A stretch of DNA of 32,076 nucleotides from Chloroflexota bacterium. GTDB taxonomy: Bacteria; Chloroflexota; Dehalococcoidia; Lucifugimonadales; UBA2962. The notes under the pieces were generated by a model. It saw only the letters and a program-made list of their open reading frames with translations. It searched no databases and had not been told where the DNA came from. Location of the stretch: assembly GCA_002699485.1 (NCBI GenBank), contig PAAV01000027.1:1-32076 (forward strand). Reading direction: 5' to 3'. Made by a program: the position numbers and the translations under genes. Positions 15,788 to 23,484 of this stretch are shown here, piece by piece; position 1 is the first letter of the stretch; each line of letters starts with the position of its first letter.

Positions 15788-15816
15788 TTTATAGTCAAAG
15801 ATCAAGTAACAAGCAA
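15788..15816 (-). promoter_or_regulatory. Weak candidate promoter for the dcd-rib operon
   Basis: On the minus strand TATAAA (15788-15793) lies 17 bases downstream of TTGCTT (15811-15816). The -10 box is good, the -35 box poor. It is about 85 bases upstream of the dcd start, in the 193-base divergent gap to the signal peptidase gene. I do not see an FMN riboswitch in this gap. Confidence 0.25.
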
Positions 15817-15897
15817 TTATGAAATAGTGTATTAAGGGTTTTTCAAAAGTATAATTTATCTGTGAACCAAAAAACTGTTCATTTCAGACATTAAAAA

Positions 15898-16452
15898 ATG
15901 CGTAATCTTAAAAGCTTAATTAGAGAAATTTTCCAAACTATTATTCTAGGAATAGCTATATTTGCGATTCTGCAAGTAAGCCTGCAGCCTTACAGAGTGG
16001 AAGGTAGCAGTATGCATCCAACAATGAAATCTGGTGATTTTGTACTTGTTAACAAAGTTATATATTGGGAAATACCTTTTTATGAAACTATTAACCCTGA
16101 ATATGTTTTCCATAAACCGCGCAGAGGTGAATTGGTGATTTTCGACTACCCTTACGATCAAAGCCGAAAATTCGTTAAGCGTGTAATAGCAGGGCCAGGA
16201 GATACTCTGGAAATTAAGGCTGGTTCCGTAATTGTTAATAGCAAGGTTATTGATGAGCCATACGTATATCATCCTTCTTATGAAAATGTACGGCCTATAA
16301 CGGTTCCTCGGAACTCTTACTTTGTCCTAGGGGATAATAGGCAAAACAGTCAAGATTCTAGATCATTTGGTTTAATTTCATCTAAAGATATTTTAGGTAA
16401 AGCATTAATAAGTTACTGGCCTATATCTAATATTGCGCATGATCTAAGATAA
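15898..16452 (+). CDS. lepB: Signal peptidase I
   Basis: A 184-residue type I signal peptidase with one N-terminal membrane span (about residues 14-28). The catalytic serine is in GSSMHPTM (Ser38) and the general-base lysine in KFVKRVIAGPGD (Lys94). LGDNRQNSQDSRSFG is the conserved C-terminal box. It cleaves signal peptides of exported proteins at the outer face of the membrane. The short length and single span fit Gram-positive or Chloroflexota-like enzymes rather than the two-span E. coli form. No clear Shine-Dalgarno precedes the ATG. A TATAAT lies at 15850-15855, but without a good -35 box. Confidence 0.96.
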   Translation: MRNLKSLIREIFQTIILGIAIFAILQVSLQPYRVEGSSMHPTMKSGDFVLVNKVIYWEIPFYETINPEYVFHKPRRGELVIFDYPYDQSRKFVKRVIAGPGDTLEIKAGSVIVNSKVIDEPYVYHPSYENVRPITVPRNSYFVLGDNRQNSQDSRSFGLISSKDILGKALISYWPISNIAHDLR

Positions 16453-16544
16453 TTAATAATCATCTTAAAACCTATGTTTAATAGGTGCATCAAAGGTGTT
16501 GAATAGAATATAGTAAATTCTAGCCCCACTTTTTACATACTTCA

Positions 16545-16618
16545 GGGCCTGTAGCTCAGTTGGTCAGAGCACCGGACTTTTAATCCGGGTGTCCAGGGTT
16601 CGAATCCCTGCGGGCCCA
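16545..16618 (+). tRNA. tRNA-Lys (anticodon TTT), no encoded CCA
   Basis: The acceptor GGGCCTG/CGGGCCC, D-arm TAGCTCAGTTGGTCAGAGC, anticodon stem CCGGA/TCCGG with loop CTTTTAA (anticodon TTT) and T-arm CAGGGTTCGAATCCCTG fold cleanly. Discriminator A is followed by CGCC, not CCA, so the tail must be added enzymatically. The Gln and Glu tRNAs 6 kb away do encode CCA. Confidence 0.96.
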
Positions 16619-16760
16619 CGCCTTATACATTCATTGATAATCGTATATTCATGATAAATGCATAAAACTATTGTCTATGTAGCTGATTCATGCCAAACTT
16701 ACTCTGTTTAAAATCGAATTATTAAAGAGCTTTGGCCAAAACACAACGGGGTTAATCACT

Positions 16761-17792
16761 ATGAAAATGCCAACATTAAGTAGATTAGATTTAAGGCAAA
16801 GAATCGATGCCCTACCTAGAATAAACATTGCATGTATACCAACCCCTATGCAAGAAGCTCATAATCTATCAAATGAGCTGGGTGTGCGAATCCTAATCAA
16901 GAGAGAGGACCTCACAGGTTTAGCAATGGGAGGTAACAAGGTAAGGCACATGGATTTTTGTATGGCAGACGCCATACAAAAGGGTGCCGATGTTTCTCTA
17001 AACGTTAATCCATGGATGTCCAACAATGCCCGCATAATCGGAGCCGCTTCTAGAAGGGTCGGTCTTGATTATATTAACGTCGCTCCTGCAAGCAAGTCTC
17101 GACCAATACAAGGAAACTTATTGATTCAAGATATCATCGGAACGGATATGCATATGTTAGATACAAGTGAACCGAGCGAGGTTAACGAATACGTAGATAA
17201 ATTAGAAACCAAACTAGTTGAGCAAGGTAGGACCGTCTATAACCATATTAAGGAACATATGTCGCGATCATCAGCGACAATCGCATATATGGAAGCCACT
17301 TTAGAAATTGATGAACAATTAAAAAAATTTGATATTGCAGGAAATATAGAGATGTTTATAGCAAGCGGTGGTGCCCATGGAGGATTGATGCTGGCGTCAC
17401 AAGCACTAACTTTACCTTGGACTGTGCATGGAGTTCTAGTTGGCAAACCTGAAGAATCATATGCAGATGTTGTCACTTGGTCTAATAATGCTTTAAACCA
17501 TTTAGGTTTTTCTGAAAGGTTAACTTGGGGTGACGTGGAGCAACTCGACAAATATATCGGGCCAGGATACGCAAAGCCTGGGCAGGATTGTATTGAAGCC
17601 ATCCGAATGGTCGCCGAATTAGAAGGTGTTTTACTAGATCCTGTTTACACAGGGAAAGTAATGGCAGCCATCATTGATTACGCTAAAGATAATAGGTTTA
17701 CAGAGGAAGATACCGTTATATTCATGCATACAGGTGGCTTGCCTGAGCTATTTGACTTTGCAGACGAATTAAAACGGCGCGACTATACATAG
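16761..17792 (+). CDS. PLP enzyme of the ACC deaminase / D-cysteine desulfhydrase family
   Basis: The 343-residue protein is a fold-type II PLP enzyme. It has TPMQEAHNLS, KREDLTGLAMGGNKVR with the cofactor lysine in GGNK, the phosphate-binding SGGAHGGLML and the conserved tyrosine in DPVYTGKVMAA. Relatives deaminate 1-aminocyclopropane-1-carboxylate or desulfhydrate D-cysteine. The usual QSNH or QSNQ substrate loop here reads MSNN, so the substrate may be different. It should release ammonia and a keto acid in the cytoplasm. The ATG at 16761 has GGGG about 9 bases upstream. It leads a three-gene plus-strand unit with a VOC protein and a hydroxyacid dehydrogenase. Confidence 0.9.
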   Translation: MKMPTLSRLDLRQRIDALPRINIACIPTPMQEAHNLSNELGVRILIKREDLTGLAMGGNKVRHMDFCMADAIQKGADVSLNVNPWMSNNARIIGAASRRVGLDYINVAPASKSRPIQGNLLIQDIIGTDMHMLDTSEPSEVNEYVDKLETKLVEQGRTVYNHIKEHMSRSSATIAYMEATLEIDEQLKKFDIAGNIEMFIASGGAHGGLMLASQALTLPWTVHGVLVGKPEESYADVVTWSNNALNHLGFSERLTWGDVEQLDKYIGPGYAKPGQDCIEAIRMVAELEGVLLDPVYTGKVMAAIIDYAKDNRFTEEDTVIFMHTGGLPELFDFADELKRRDYT

Positions 17793-17850
17793 GATTTATT
17801 GATAACATGTGAATTCAAATTAATTTACTGGTAAAAACGGAGGATTTTTT

Positions 17851-18360
17851 ATGAGCATAACAATGAACCACACTGGAATTGTGGTAACTGATATAGATAA
17901 AGCACTAGAATTTTACTGTGAAGGCATCGGTCTTGAGGTTAGGTTTCAAGTTGAAGCAGGTGGGGCTGAATTGTCTCAGCTACTCGGCTACGATGACGTG
18001 CGAGTCAAAGCAGCATTCATTGGTGGCATCGATGGGCACTCAGTAGAGATAATTGAATACCTAGCACCAAAAACAGAGGTAAGAGATGCTTCGGAGCAGC
18101 ATAGAAGAAATGCAACAGGTGCCGCACACATCTCATTCAACGTAACTGACATGGACGCGATCATTGAAAGAGTTGTTCCTTTGGGAGCAGTTTTAAACAA
18201 CCCTCCTGTCGCTTTAATGGATGGATATCGAAGCGTTTATTTACAGGATCCTTGGGGTAACTGGATTGAGCTCGATGAAGATGCAGTTCATAATGAACAA
18301 CAGTTCACTATCCACCAGAGAACTTCTGTAAACCCATCTCCAGGTGATGTACGGCTTTAA
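17851..18360 (+). CDS. VOC superfamily protein (glyoxalase/dioxygenase fold)
   Basis: A 169-residue protein with two paired beta-alpha-beta-beta-beta modules. The first opens NHTGIVVTDIDKALEFYCEG and the second AHISFNVTDMDAIIER, ending WGNWIELDED. Possible metal ligands are His7, a residue in HSVEIIEY, the His of AHISF and the Glu of WIELDE. Members include glyoxalase I, methylmalonyl-CoA epimerase and extradiol dioxygenases; sequence alone does not choose. GGAGG lies 7 bases before the ATG. It is 58 bases after the PLP enzyme and 6 bases before the dehydrogenase, so they are likely co-translated. Confidence 0.9.
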   Translation: MSITMNHTGIVVTDIDKALEFYCEGIGLEVRFQVEAGGAELSQLLGYDDVRVKAAFIGGIDGHSVEIIEYLAPKTEVRDASEQHRRNATGAAHISFNVTDMDAIIERVVPLGAVLNNPPVALMDGYRSVYLQDPWGNWIELDEDAVHNEQQFTIHQRTSVNPSPGDVRL

Positions 18361-18366
18361 AAGACA

Positions 18367-19275
18367 ATGAATATCGGTTGGATTGGAGTCGGAAATATAG
18401 GATTACCCATGGCCCGCCATGTAGTTCAAGCGGGCCATAAGCTAACGATAAATGACTTATTGGAAGATAATGCTCAGCCTTTATTGGATATGGGTGCAAC
18501 GTGGGCTGATTCCCCGCAAAAGGCCGCAGAGTCAAATGACATAATTATTATGTCGCTCCCCATGCCAGATGATGTAAAAAAAGTATGCTTTGGTGATAAC
18601 GGCTTAATTAACGGATTGATTCCTGGCAATATAGTTATTGACATGTCTACCAATTCACTGGAAATGGTACGTCAATTAGAAGGTCAATTTAAAAAGGATG
18701 GGATTGAATTTCTTGATGCTCCTGTAAGTGGAGGAGTAGAAGGCGCTAATTCTAGGGATTTAGTTGTTCTGGTTGGGGGGTCTCAAATCCCGTTCAGACA
18801 AATTGAAAGTATATTGGAATTAATAGGGAAGAATGTTAATTTTTGCGGACCTATAGGAGCTGGTACTATATGTAAATTAAGCCATCAATTACTAGCTATG
18901 GGACTATTGCAAATCGGAGCAGAAATACTGACTTTGGGAGTTAAAGCGGGAGTTGATTTAGGCATTTTGGCTGATTCAATATCAAAGGGAGTTATGGGTA
19001 AAGTTCCTCCGTTAGGTAGATTCTACCAAGATGTATTTACAGGGAATTTAGAGGGTAGTGAAACAAGTTTTTTCCTTGGTCTCGCTGCCAAAGACATAAA
19101 ACTGGCAAATGAAATGGCACGCCAAATGGAGGTGCCACTAATTTTAGGTAACGCTGTCGAAGAAATACTGAAAGAGACTATGAACCGAGGTTGGCAGAAG
19201 AAAAACTTTCCCGCAATTGTTAAAATTCAGGAAGAAAAAACTGGGATAGAGCTTCGAACCAATAATTCTGATTAG
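18367..19275 (+). CDS. 3-hydroxyisobutyrate-dehydrogenase-family NAD(P)-dependent oxidoreductase
   Basis: The 302-residue beta-hydroxyacid dehydrogenase has the Rossmann motif GVGNIG at residues 7-12, the substrate loop DAPVSGG at 117-123 and the catalytic lysine K170. The usual KxxNN after the lysine reads KLSHQ, so the asparagine pair is replaced, which may shift the substrate. Family enzymes oxidise 3-hydroxyisobutyrate, tartronate semialdehyde or similar compounds. It is the last plus-strand gene here; its stop is 17 bases from the convergent lipoprotein stop. Confidence 0.92.
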   Translation: MNIGWIGVGNIGLPMARHVVQAGHKLTINDLLEDNAQPLLDMGATWADSPQKAAESNDIIIMSLPMPDDVKKVCFGDNGLINGLIPGNIVIDMSTNSLEMVRQLEGQFKKDGIEFLDAPVSGGVEGANSRDLVVLVGGSQIPFRQIESILELIGKNVNFCGPIGAGTICKLSHQLLAMGLLQIGAEILTLGVKAGVDLGILADSISKGVMGKVPPLGRFYQDVFTGNLEGSETSFFLGLAAKDIKLANEMARQMEVPLILGNAVEEILKETMNRGWQKKNFPAIVKIQEEKTGIELRTNNSD

Positions 19276-19292
19276 AGAATGTTTGGGGTAAT

Positions 19293-19721
19293 TTATTCAG
19301 TCTGATTTTCCCTAATAGTCACTGTTACAGCATCTAGAGACTTTGTTCTGTCAATCTTATCAATAGTCACAGAGTATCCTAATAGAGCATTAGATACGAT
19401 TCCGACTGTCAGCTCGGTAGGAAAAGGCATTAACCCCGGACCGGATATTCCTATCATTACTTTACCTTTACCGGTTATGTTGCATGAACTTCCTTTTTTA
19501 CACTGACTCTCATTAAAGACTTCTATGAACTGTACTTGAATCTCACTATCAGGCAACACAACTATAGGAGAATCTTCAGTGAGTATATATTGTTCTTGTG
19601 GGGCATCATGATCTAGCGTCTCTGAACATGCCATACTTAGAATTATCAAAATAAGAAAAGCTCCTAAAGTGATCCCGTAACTTAAAACCTGCTGATGATA
19701 TTTAATGGCCATCTTTTTCAT
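19293..19721 (-). CDS. Small predicted lipoprotein, unknown function
   Basis: The 142-residue protein has a positive N-terminus, a hydrophobic stretch and a lipobox-like LSMAC with Cys32. The mature part is about 110 residues, predicted beta-rich. It contains FIEVFNESQCKKGSSCN, a cysteine pair that could form a disulfide, then GKGKVMIGI. The spacing resembles a small beta domain I recall from bacterial lipoproteins (an F-x-E-V stretch with two cysteines before an aliphatic strand), but I cannot name it. Its ATG overlaps the enolase stop by one base (TAATG), so it is coupled to that gene and is probably the end of the operon. Confidence 0.75.
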   Translation of the reverse strand: MKKMAIKYHQQVLSYGITLGAFLILIILSMACSETLDHDAPQEQYILTEDSPIVVLPDSEIQVQFIEVFNESQCKKGSSCNITGKGKVMIGISGPGLMPFPTELTVGIVSNALLGYSVTIDKIDRTKSLDAVTVTIRENQTE

Positions 19722-20800
19722 TAAATTATCAATTTTTCCATGGTTTTCTTGTTAAGCTCTAGTCCTAGTCCAGGATCATCAGGTAATTGAACATAACCAT
19801 CGGAGATCTTATAAGGGTGCTTAAAAAGCTCGCTAGCTTGTCCAGAAAATTCTATTGAGTATTCGTGAGGACGCACAGCGGTTAAGTAGGTAGAGTAAAG
19901 CTGCAAACTCGCTGCGCTAGCAATACCGGCAGATGGACAATGTGGCATAACTAACTTCCCATAAGTTCCTGCCAAATCATATATGCGTCTAGATTCAGTT
20001 ATACCGCCAGCAAGAACTATATCAGGCTGCAAAATATCTGGATTTCCTAATTCAATCAGATCCCTGAACTGCCAACGAGTATGTTGCTGCTCCCCGAAGG
20101 AAACTGGTATATCTAACGCATTCGCACATTCTTTTAAACCTTGAAGATCGTGCTGTGCTACAGGCTCTTCGAAATGAGCCGCTCCCATATTCTCCAATAT
20201 CCTTCCCTGCATTATTGCTACTGAGCTTGAATATCCGTTATTTGCATCAAAACTTAATGGAACGTCTTCTGGTAGAAAGTCACGGCATACTTCAAATCTC
20301 AACATGTCTTTTTTCGTATCTTGGTCTAAACGTTGTGAGTCCCAATCCATGCGAATCTTGAAAGCTCTATATCCAGATTCAAGAGCTTTTTCCATTTCGG
20401 ATCTCATTTCTAATGGTTCTTTTAATCTACCCATCCCCTGACTAATATACAGCTGAATTTTTGTTTTGGCTGCTCCTCCAAGAAATTTATATAATGGTAA
20501 TCCCACAGCTCTGCTAGAAATATCCCATAATGCGATATCCAGCGCACCAATTGCAGCTGTCTGTAAGCCCATAGGGCCAAAACGAGTCGTGTTATAAAAC
20601 ATCTCGTCCCATAATGAAACAACATTTATTGGATCTTTACCCTCAATTAATGGAGTCAGTTTATGATCAATAAAAGTTTTTGTGACGACCGGATCTACGA
20701 TATAACATTCTCCTAGACCATTTATGCCTTCATCTGTTTCAATTTCGACTATTAAGGAACCAGTCTTCAACGGAATAGTGTTAATCTTTGTAATAATCAT
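19721..20800 (-). CDS. Mandelate racemase / muconate lactonizing enzyme family (enolase superfamily)
   Basis: A complete 359-residue enolase-superfamily enzyme with an N-terminal capping domain and a barrel. The catalytic set is readable: K148-x-R150 (FKIRMDWD), metal ligands D185 (SFDANNG), E211 (HFEEP) and E237 (FGEQQ), then D260 (QPD) and H287 (MPHCPSAG). The His-Asp pair points to the mandelate racemase subgroup, which includes sugar-acid dehydratases, rather than muconate cycloisomerase. The enzyme abstracts a proton next to a carboxylate; the substrate is unknown. Its ATG begins at the base after the Gfo/Idh/MocA stop, so the two are coupled and may act on the same sugar acid. Confidence 0.94.
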   Translation of the reverse strand: MIITKINTIPLKTGSLIVEIETDEGINGLGECYIVDPVVTKTFIDHKLTPLIEGKDPINVVSLWDEMFYNTTRFGPMGLQTAAIGALDIALWDISSRAVGLPLYKFLGGAAKTKIQLYISQGMGRLKEPLEMRSEMEKALESGYRAFKIRMDWDSQRLDQDTKKDMLRFEVCRDFLPEDVPLSFDANNGYSSSVAIMQGRILENMGAAHFEEPVAQHDLQGLKECANALDIPVSFGEQQHTRWQFRDLIELGNPDILQPDIVLAGGITESRRIYDLAGTYGKLVMPHCPSAGIASAASLQLYSTYLTAVRPHEYSIEFSGQASELFKHPYKISDGYVQLPDDPGLGLELNKKTMEKLII

Positions 20801-21805
20801 TCAGTTTAATCCTGTTATATTTATTGTTTTACCTTCGCTAGCTGATTTATAAGCCGCATCGATCACTTTGTACACTTTTAAGGCATCCCACGTTCCTATG
20901 GGTACTTTATTCCCTTGTAGCATTGAATTGATCCAATCTTTCATTTGCAGTTTGTACATTTCCATGTAGTCAGGAGACTCTGGAACAATTCTTTTTACAT
21001 CATGATAATCAGGTAAAACACTACTTTGAATCTCTATGATCTCAGAAGGCCATTCGGACCTCATTCTTCCGTTAGTTCCATAAACATCTAACACATCAAA
21101 AATCTGTTCAGTCCTAGAACTAACTGTAACGGATGCACTAATGCCATTATCAAACTCAATACTAAACACAGAATCTTGATCCGACCCTAAACGTTCATCC
21201 CAACGCGTTTGACAATAAACACTAACCGGTATGATATCACCCATAACCCATAGAATCTGGTCCACAATGTGAACCCCATGCCATCGTAGCTGACCACCTC
21301 CATGTTCCATATAGGCATTCCAAGAATCCAACTGACTTCCCGATTTATGTCCATGTATCTGTATTATCTCCCCAATACTTTTCCGGCTTAAGAATTCTTT
21401 CAACCTTTGCCGAGCAGGGTTATATCTCATGCAGTATCCAACCATGACGCTCTTGTTTGCTTTATTTTCTATATCAATAATGTCTTTGATTTCTTCAGAA
21501 TTAACCCCTGCCGGCTTTTCTACAAACACATCAAGGCCAGCATTTAGACCAGATATAGTTGCTGTCTTCAACAGGTCGTGAGGTAAGGCAATTACAACAG
21601 CGTCGAGATCCTCTTTTTCGAGCATATTTATATAATTGTCATATGCCTTTAAATATCCATCCTCCGATGCCGTCGCTTTAGCAGAAGACATGTCAGTATC
21701 TGAACATGCAACGAGAATTAATAGATCTTCCATGTTACGCAGTATCTTTGAAAGTCTCTGTCGCCCATGTCCCCCACATCCTATTAAACCAATCTTTATA
21801 CCCAT
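20801..21805 (-). CDS. Gfo/Idh/MocA family oxidoreductase
   Basis: The 334-residue protein has an N-terminal Rossmann domain (GLIGCGGHGRQR) and the family lysine in VEKPAGVNS near residue 97. The C-terminal alpha/beta domain has HGGGQLRWHGVHIVDQILW near residue 170, with the catalytic His region. It oxidises or reduces sugars, inositols or sugar acids with NAD(P). AAAGGA lies 5 bases before the ATG. It sits 50 bases after the CrtI-like gene and immediately before the enolase-superfamily gene, which suggests a shared polyol or sugar-acid pathway. Confidence 0.93.
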   Translation of the reverse strand: MGIKIGLIGCGGHGRQRLSKILRNMEDLLILVACSDTDMSSAKATASEDGYLKAYDNYINMLEKEDLDAVVIALPHDLLKTATISGLNAGLDVFVEKPAGVNSEEIKDIIDIENKANKSVMVGYCMRYNPARQRLKEFLSRKSIGEIIQIHGHKSGSQLDSWNAYMEHGGGQLRWHGVHIVDQILWVMGDIIPVSVYCQTRWDERLGSDQDSVFSIEFDNGISASVTVSSRTEQIFDVLDVYGTNGRMRSEWPSEIIEIQSSVLPDYHDVKRIVPESPDYMEMYKLQMKDWINSMLQGNKVPIGTWDALKVYKVIDAAYKSASEGKTINITGLN

Positions 21806-21855
21806 TGTTTTCCTTTAATAATGCACGAGTTTAAATAACATTTATAACAGGCAAT

Positions 21856-23409
21856 TTACACGACTAAACCCAGTTTTTCCAATACAACGTGAGCAGAGTT
21901 GTGCCCAGGAGCACCGGTTACTTCTCCTCCTAGGTGAGTACCTGATCCACAAAGATACAATCCCTTTACAGGGGTTTGGTAGTCTGACCATCCTGATAGA
22001 GGTCTTTTAGACATCATTTGTTGTGGCACCATGTCAAGGTGTCTTATGTTACCGTCTGTAAGCCCTATACGGTCTTCAATGTCTTCAGGAGTTAACACGG
22101 TCCAGTCTATGATTGCATCCCTGAAATTAGGAGCATACTTACATACCTCTGTAATAAGCCATTCCCCAAACTCTTGTTTAACATCAGCCCAAGAACCATC
22201 TTTAACGTGTGAAGGAACAAAGTAGACCCACATCGATAATACGTGATGACCTTCAGGAGCCACAGTTTTGTCATATACGGATGGAATTTGCACCTGGATT
22301 ATGGGGGTATTACTTACGATGCCGTTCTTGGAATCAATCCAACTTTTCTGGGAATGTTCTAATGAGGGACAAATACAGACCATAGCTAAATTTTTAGGAT
22401 CGTATTCCAAACCGAGATATGCTGAGAAATCAGGCAATTCCTTCATAGAGCAAAGGAATTTAGCTGAAGCCGAATCCGTTTTCAACGATTTGATGTCACC
22501 GAGAAAATTGGAACCTAGGTCTTTACGATCTAGCAACTTAAGGAAGGTCCGTTTTGGGTCAGCATTCGACATAACGATATCGGCCTCAAACACCTCGCCG
22601 TTTACAAGTTCAACTCCGGTAACCTCGTGGTTATCTGTTAAAATACGTTTCACTTCAGCATCCGTTTTTATAGACGCTCCATGAGCTTGTGCAGATTTTG
22701 CCATAGATTGAGTAATTCCACCCATGCCTCCACGAACTATTCCGTAATTTTCAGTGTCTTCTCGGTATGCACTGTATCTGTAAAGCGCAGTGATATAGGC
22801 ACTGCCTGGAGCACTTATGTCTCCCATATCGAACGCACCAGTACTTACCATGGCTTTGACTTCGTCGGATTCAAAATAATGATTAATAATATCTTTAAGA
22901 GGAACGGTCAGAAGCGTTTCCAGAAGCTCCTCTTCATTTTCTGCTCGAAATCTTTCGGTGAGTTGTTCTATAGAGGGTGGAGGCGTCAAGTAATAGTCGC
23001 TGAGTATACGCACTGCTCGGTGCCAAAAATCTGCCCAGTCTAGCCATGCGTCAGCATCGTGTGATGATATGAGACGTATATTCTCCGATGTCCTTTCATC
23101 ATCGTGCCATAATTTAATGATTTTCCCATTTGGAAAAGGGTGGATCCGCCCGGGATCAATAGGGTAAACATGGAAGCCGTACTTACGCAACTGTAAATCG
23201 TCGATGACTTTTTTCTGTAAAATGTGGCAAACATATGAACATGTCGAGATCTTGTATCCAGGAAACCATTCCTCAGTTACCGCTGCGCCACCAATTAAGT
23301 TACGTCTTTCCAGCACTTTGACATTTAATCCAGCTCTGGCAAGATAGCCGGCAGCCACTAAACCGTTATGACCTGCACCTACAATTACAACTCGTGTTTT
23401 ACTACTCAT
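21856..23409 (-). CDS. FAD-dependent oxidoreductase, phytoene-desaturase-related (CrtI/PYROXD2-like)
   Basis: A 517-residue flavoprotein with an N-terminal dinucleotide motif GAGHNGLVAAG, then LERRNLIGGAAVTEEWFPGY. The C-terminal FAD signature is GLYLCGSGTHLGGEVTGAPGHN. This pattern matches the COG1233 phytoene dehydrogenase-related group and is closer to PYROXD2-like proteins than to true CrtI. No other carotenoid gene is near, so carotenoid synthesis is not implied. It may oxidise another hydrophobic or saturated substrate. AGGG lies about 5 bases before the ATG. It lies 75 bases downstream of the CRTAC1 gene. Confidence 0.92.
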   Translation of the reverse strand: MSSKTRVVIVGAGHNGLVAAGYLARAGLNVKVLERRNLIGGAAVTEEWFPGYKISTCSYVCHILQKKVIDDLQLRKYGFHVYPIDPGRIHPFPNGKIIKLWHDDERTSENIRLISSHDADAWLDWADFWHRAVRILSDYYLTPPPSIEQLTERFRAENEEELLETLLTVPLKDIINHYFESDEVKAMVSTGAFDMGDISAPGSAYITALYRYSAYREDTENYGIVRGGMGGITQSMAKSAQAHGASIKTDAEVKRILTDNHEVTGVELVNGEVFEADIVMSNADPKRTFLKLLDRKDLGSNFLGDIKSLKTDSASAKFLCSMKELPDFSAYLGLEYDPKNLAMVCICPSLEHSQKSWIDSKNGIVSNTPIIQVQIPSVYDKTVAPEGHHVLSMWVYFVPSHVKDGSWADVKQEFGEWLITEVCKYAPNFRDAIIDWTVLTPEDIEDRIGLTDGNIRHLDMVPQQMMSKRPLSGWSDYQTPVKGLYLCGSGTHLGGEVTGAPGHNSAHVVLEKLGLVV

Positions 23410-23484
23410 GTCTGCCCTTTAGTCGGTATCTCTCCTTTACCGAAAATATGCGATACAGCTAATTCATTACATCGACATAATATG

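Noticed and set aside
15705-15897. FMN riboswitch in front of the dcd-rib operon
   Set aside because: None of the conserved riboswitch segments is recognisable on the minus strand in this short AT-rich gap.
21856-23409. Carotenoid biosynthesis locus
   Set aside because: Only a CrtI-related flavoprotein is present; there is no phytoene synthase or cyclase nearby, and the sequence looks PYROXD2-like.
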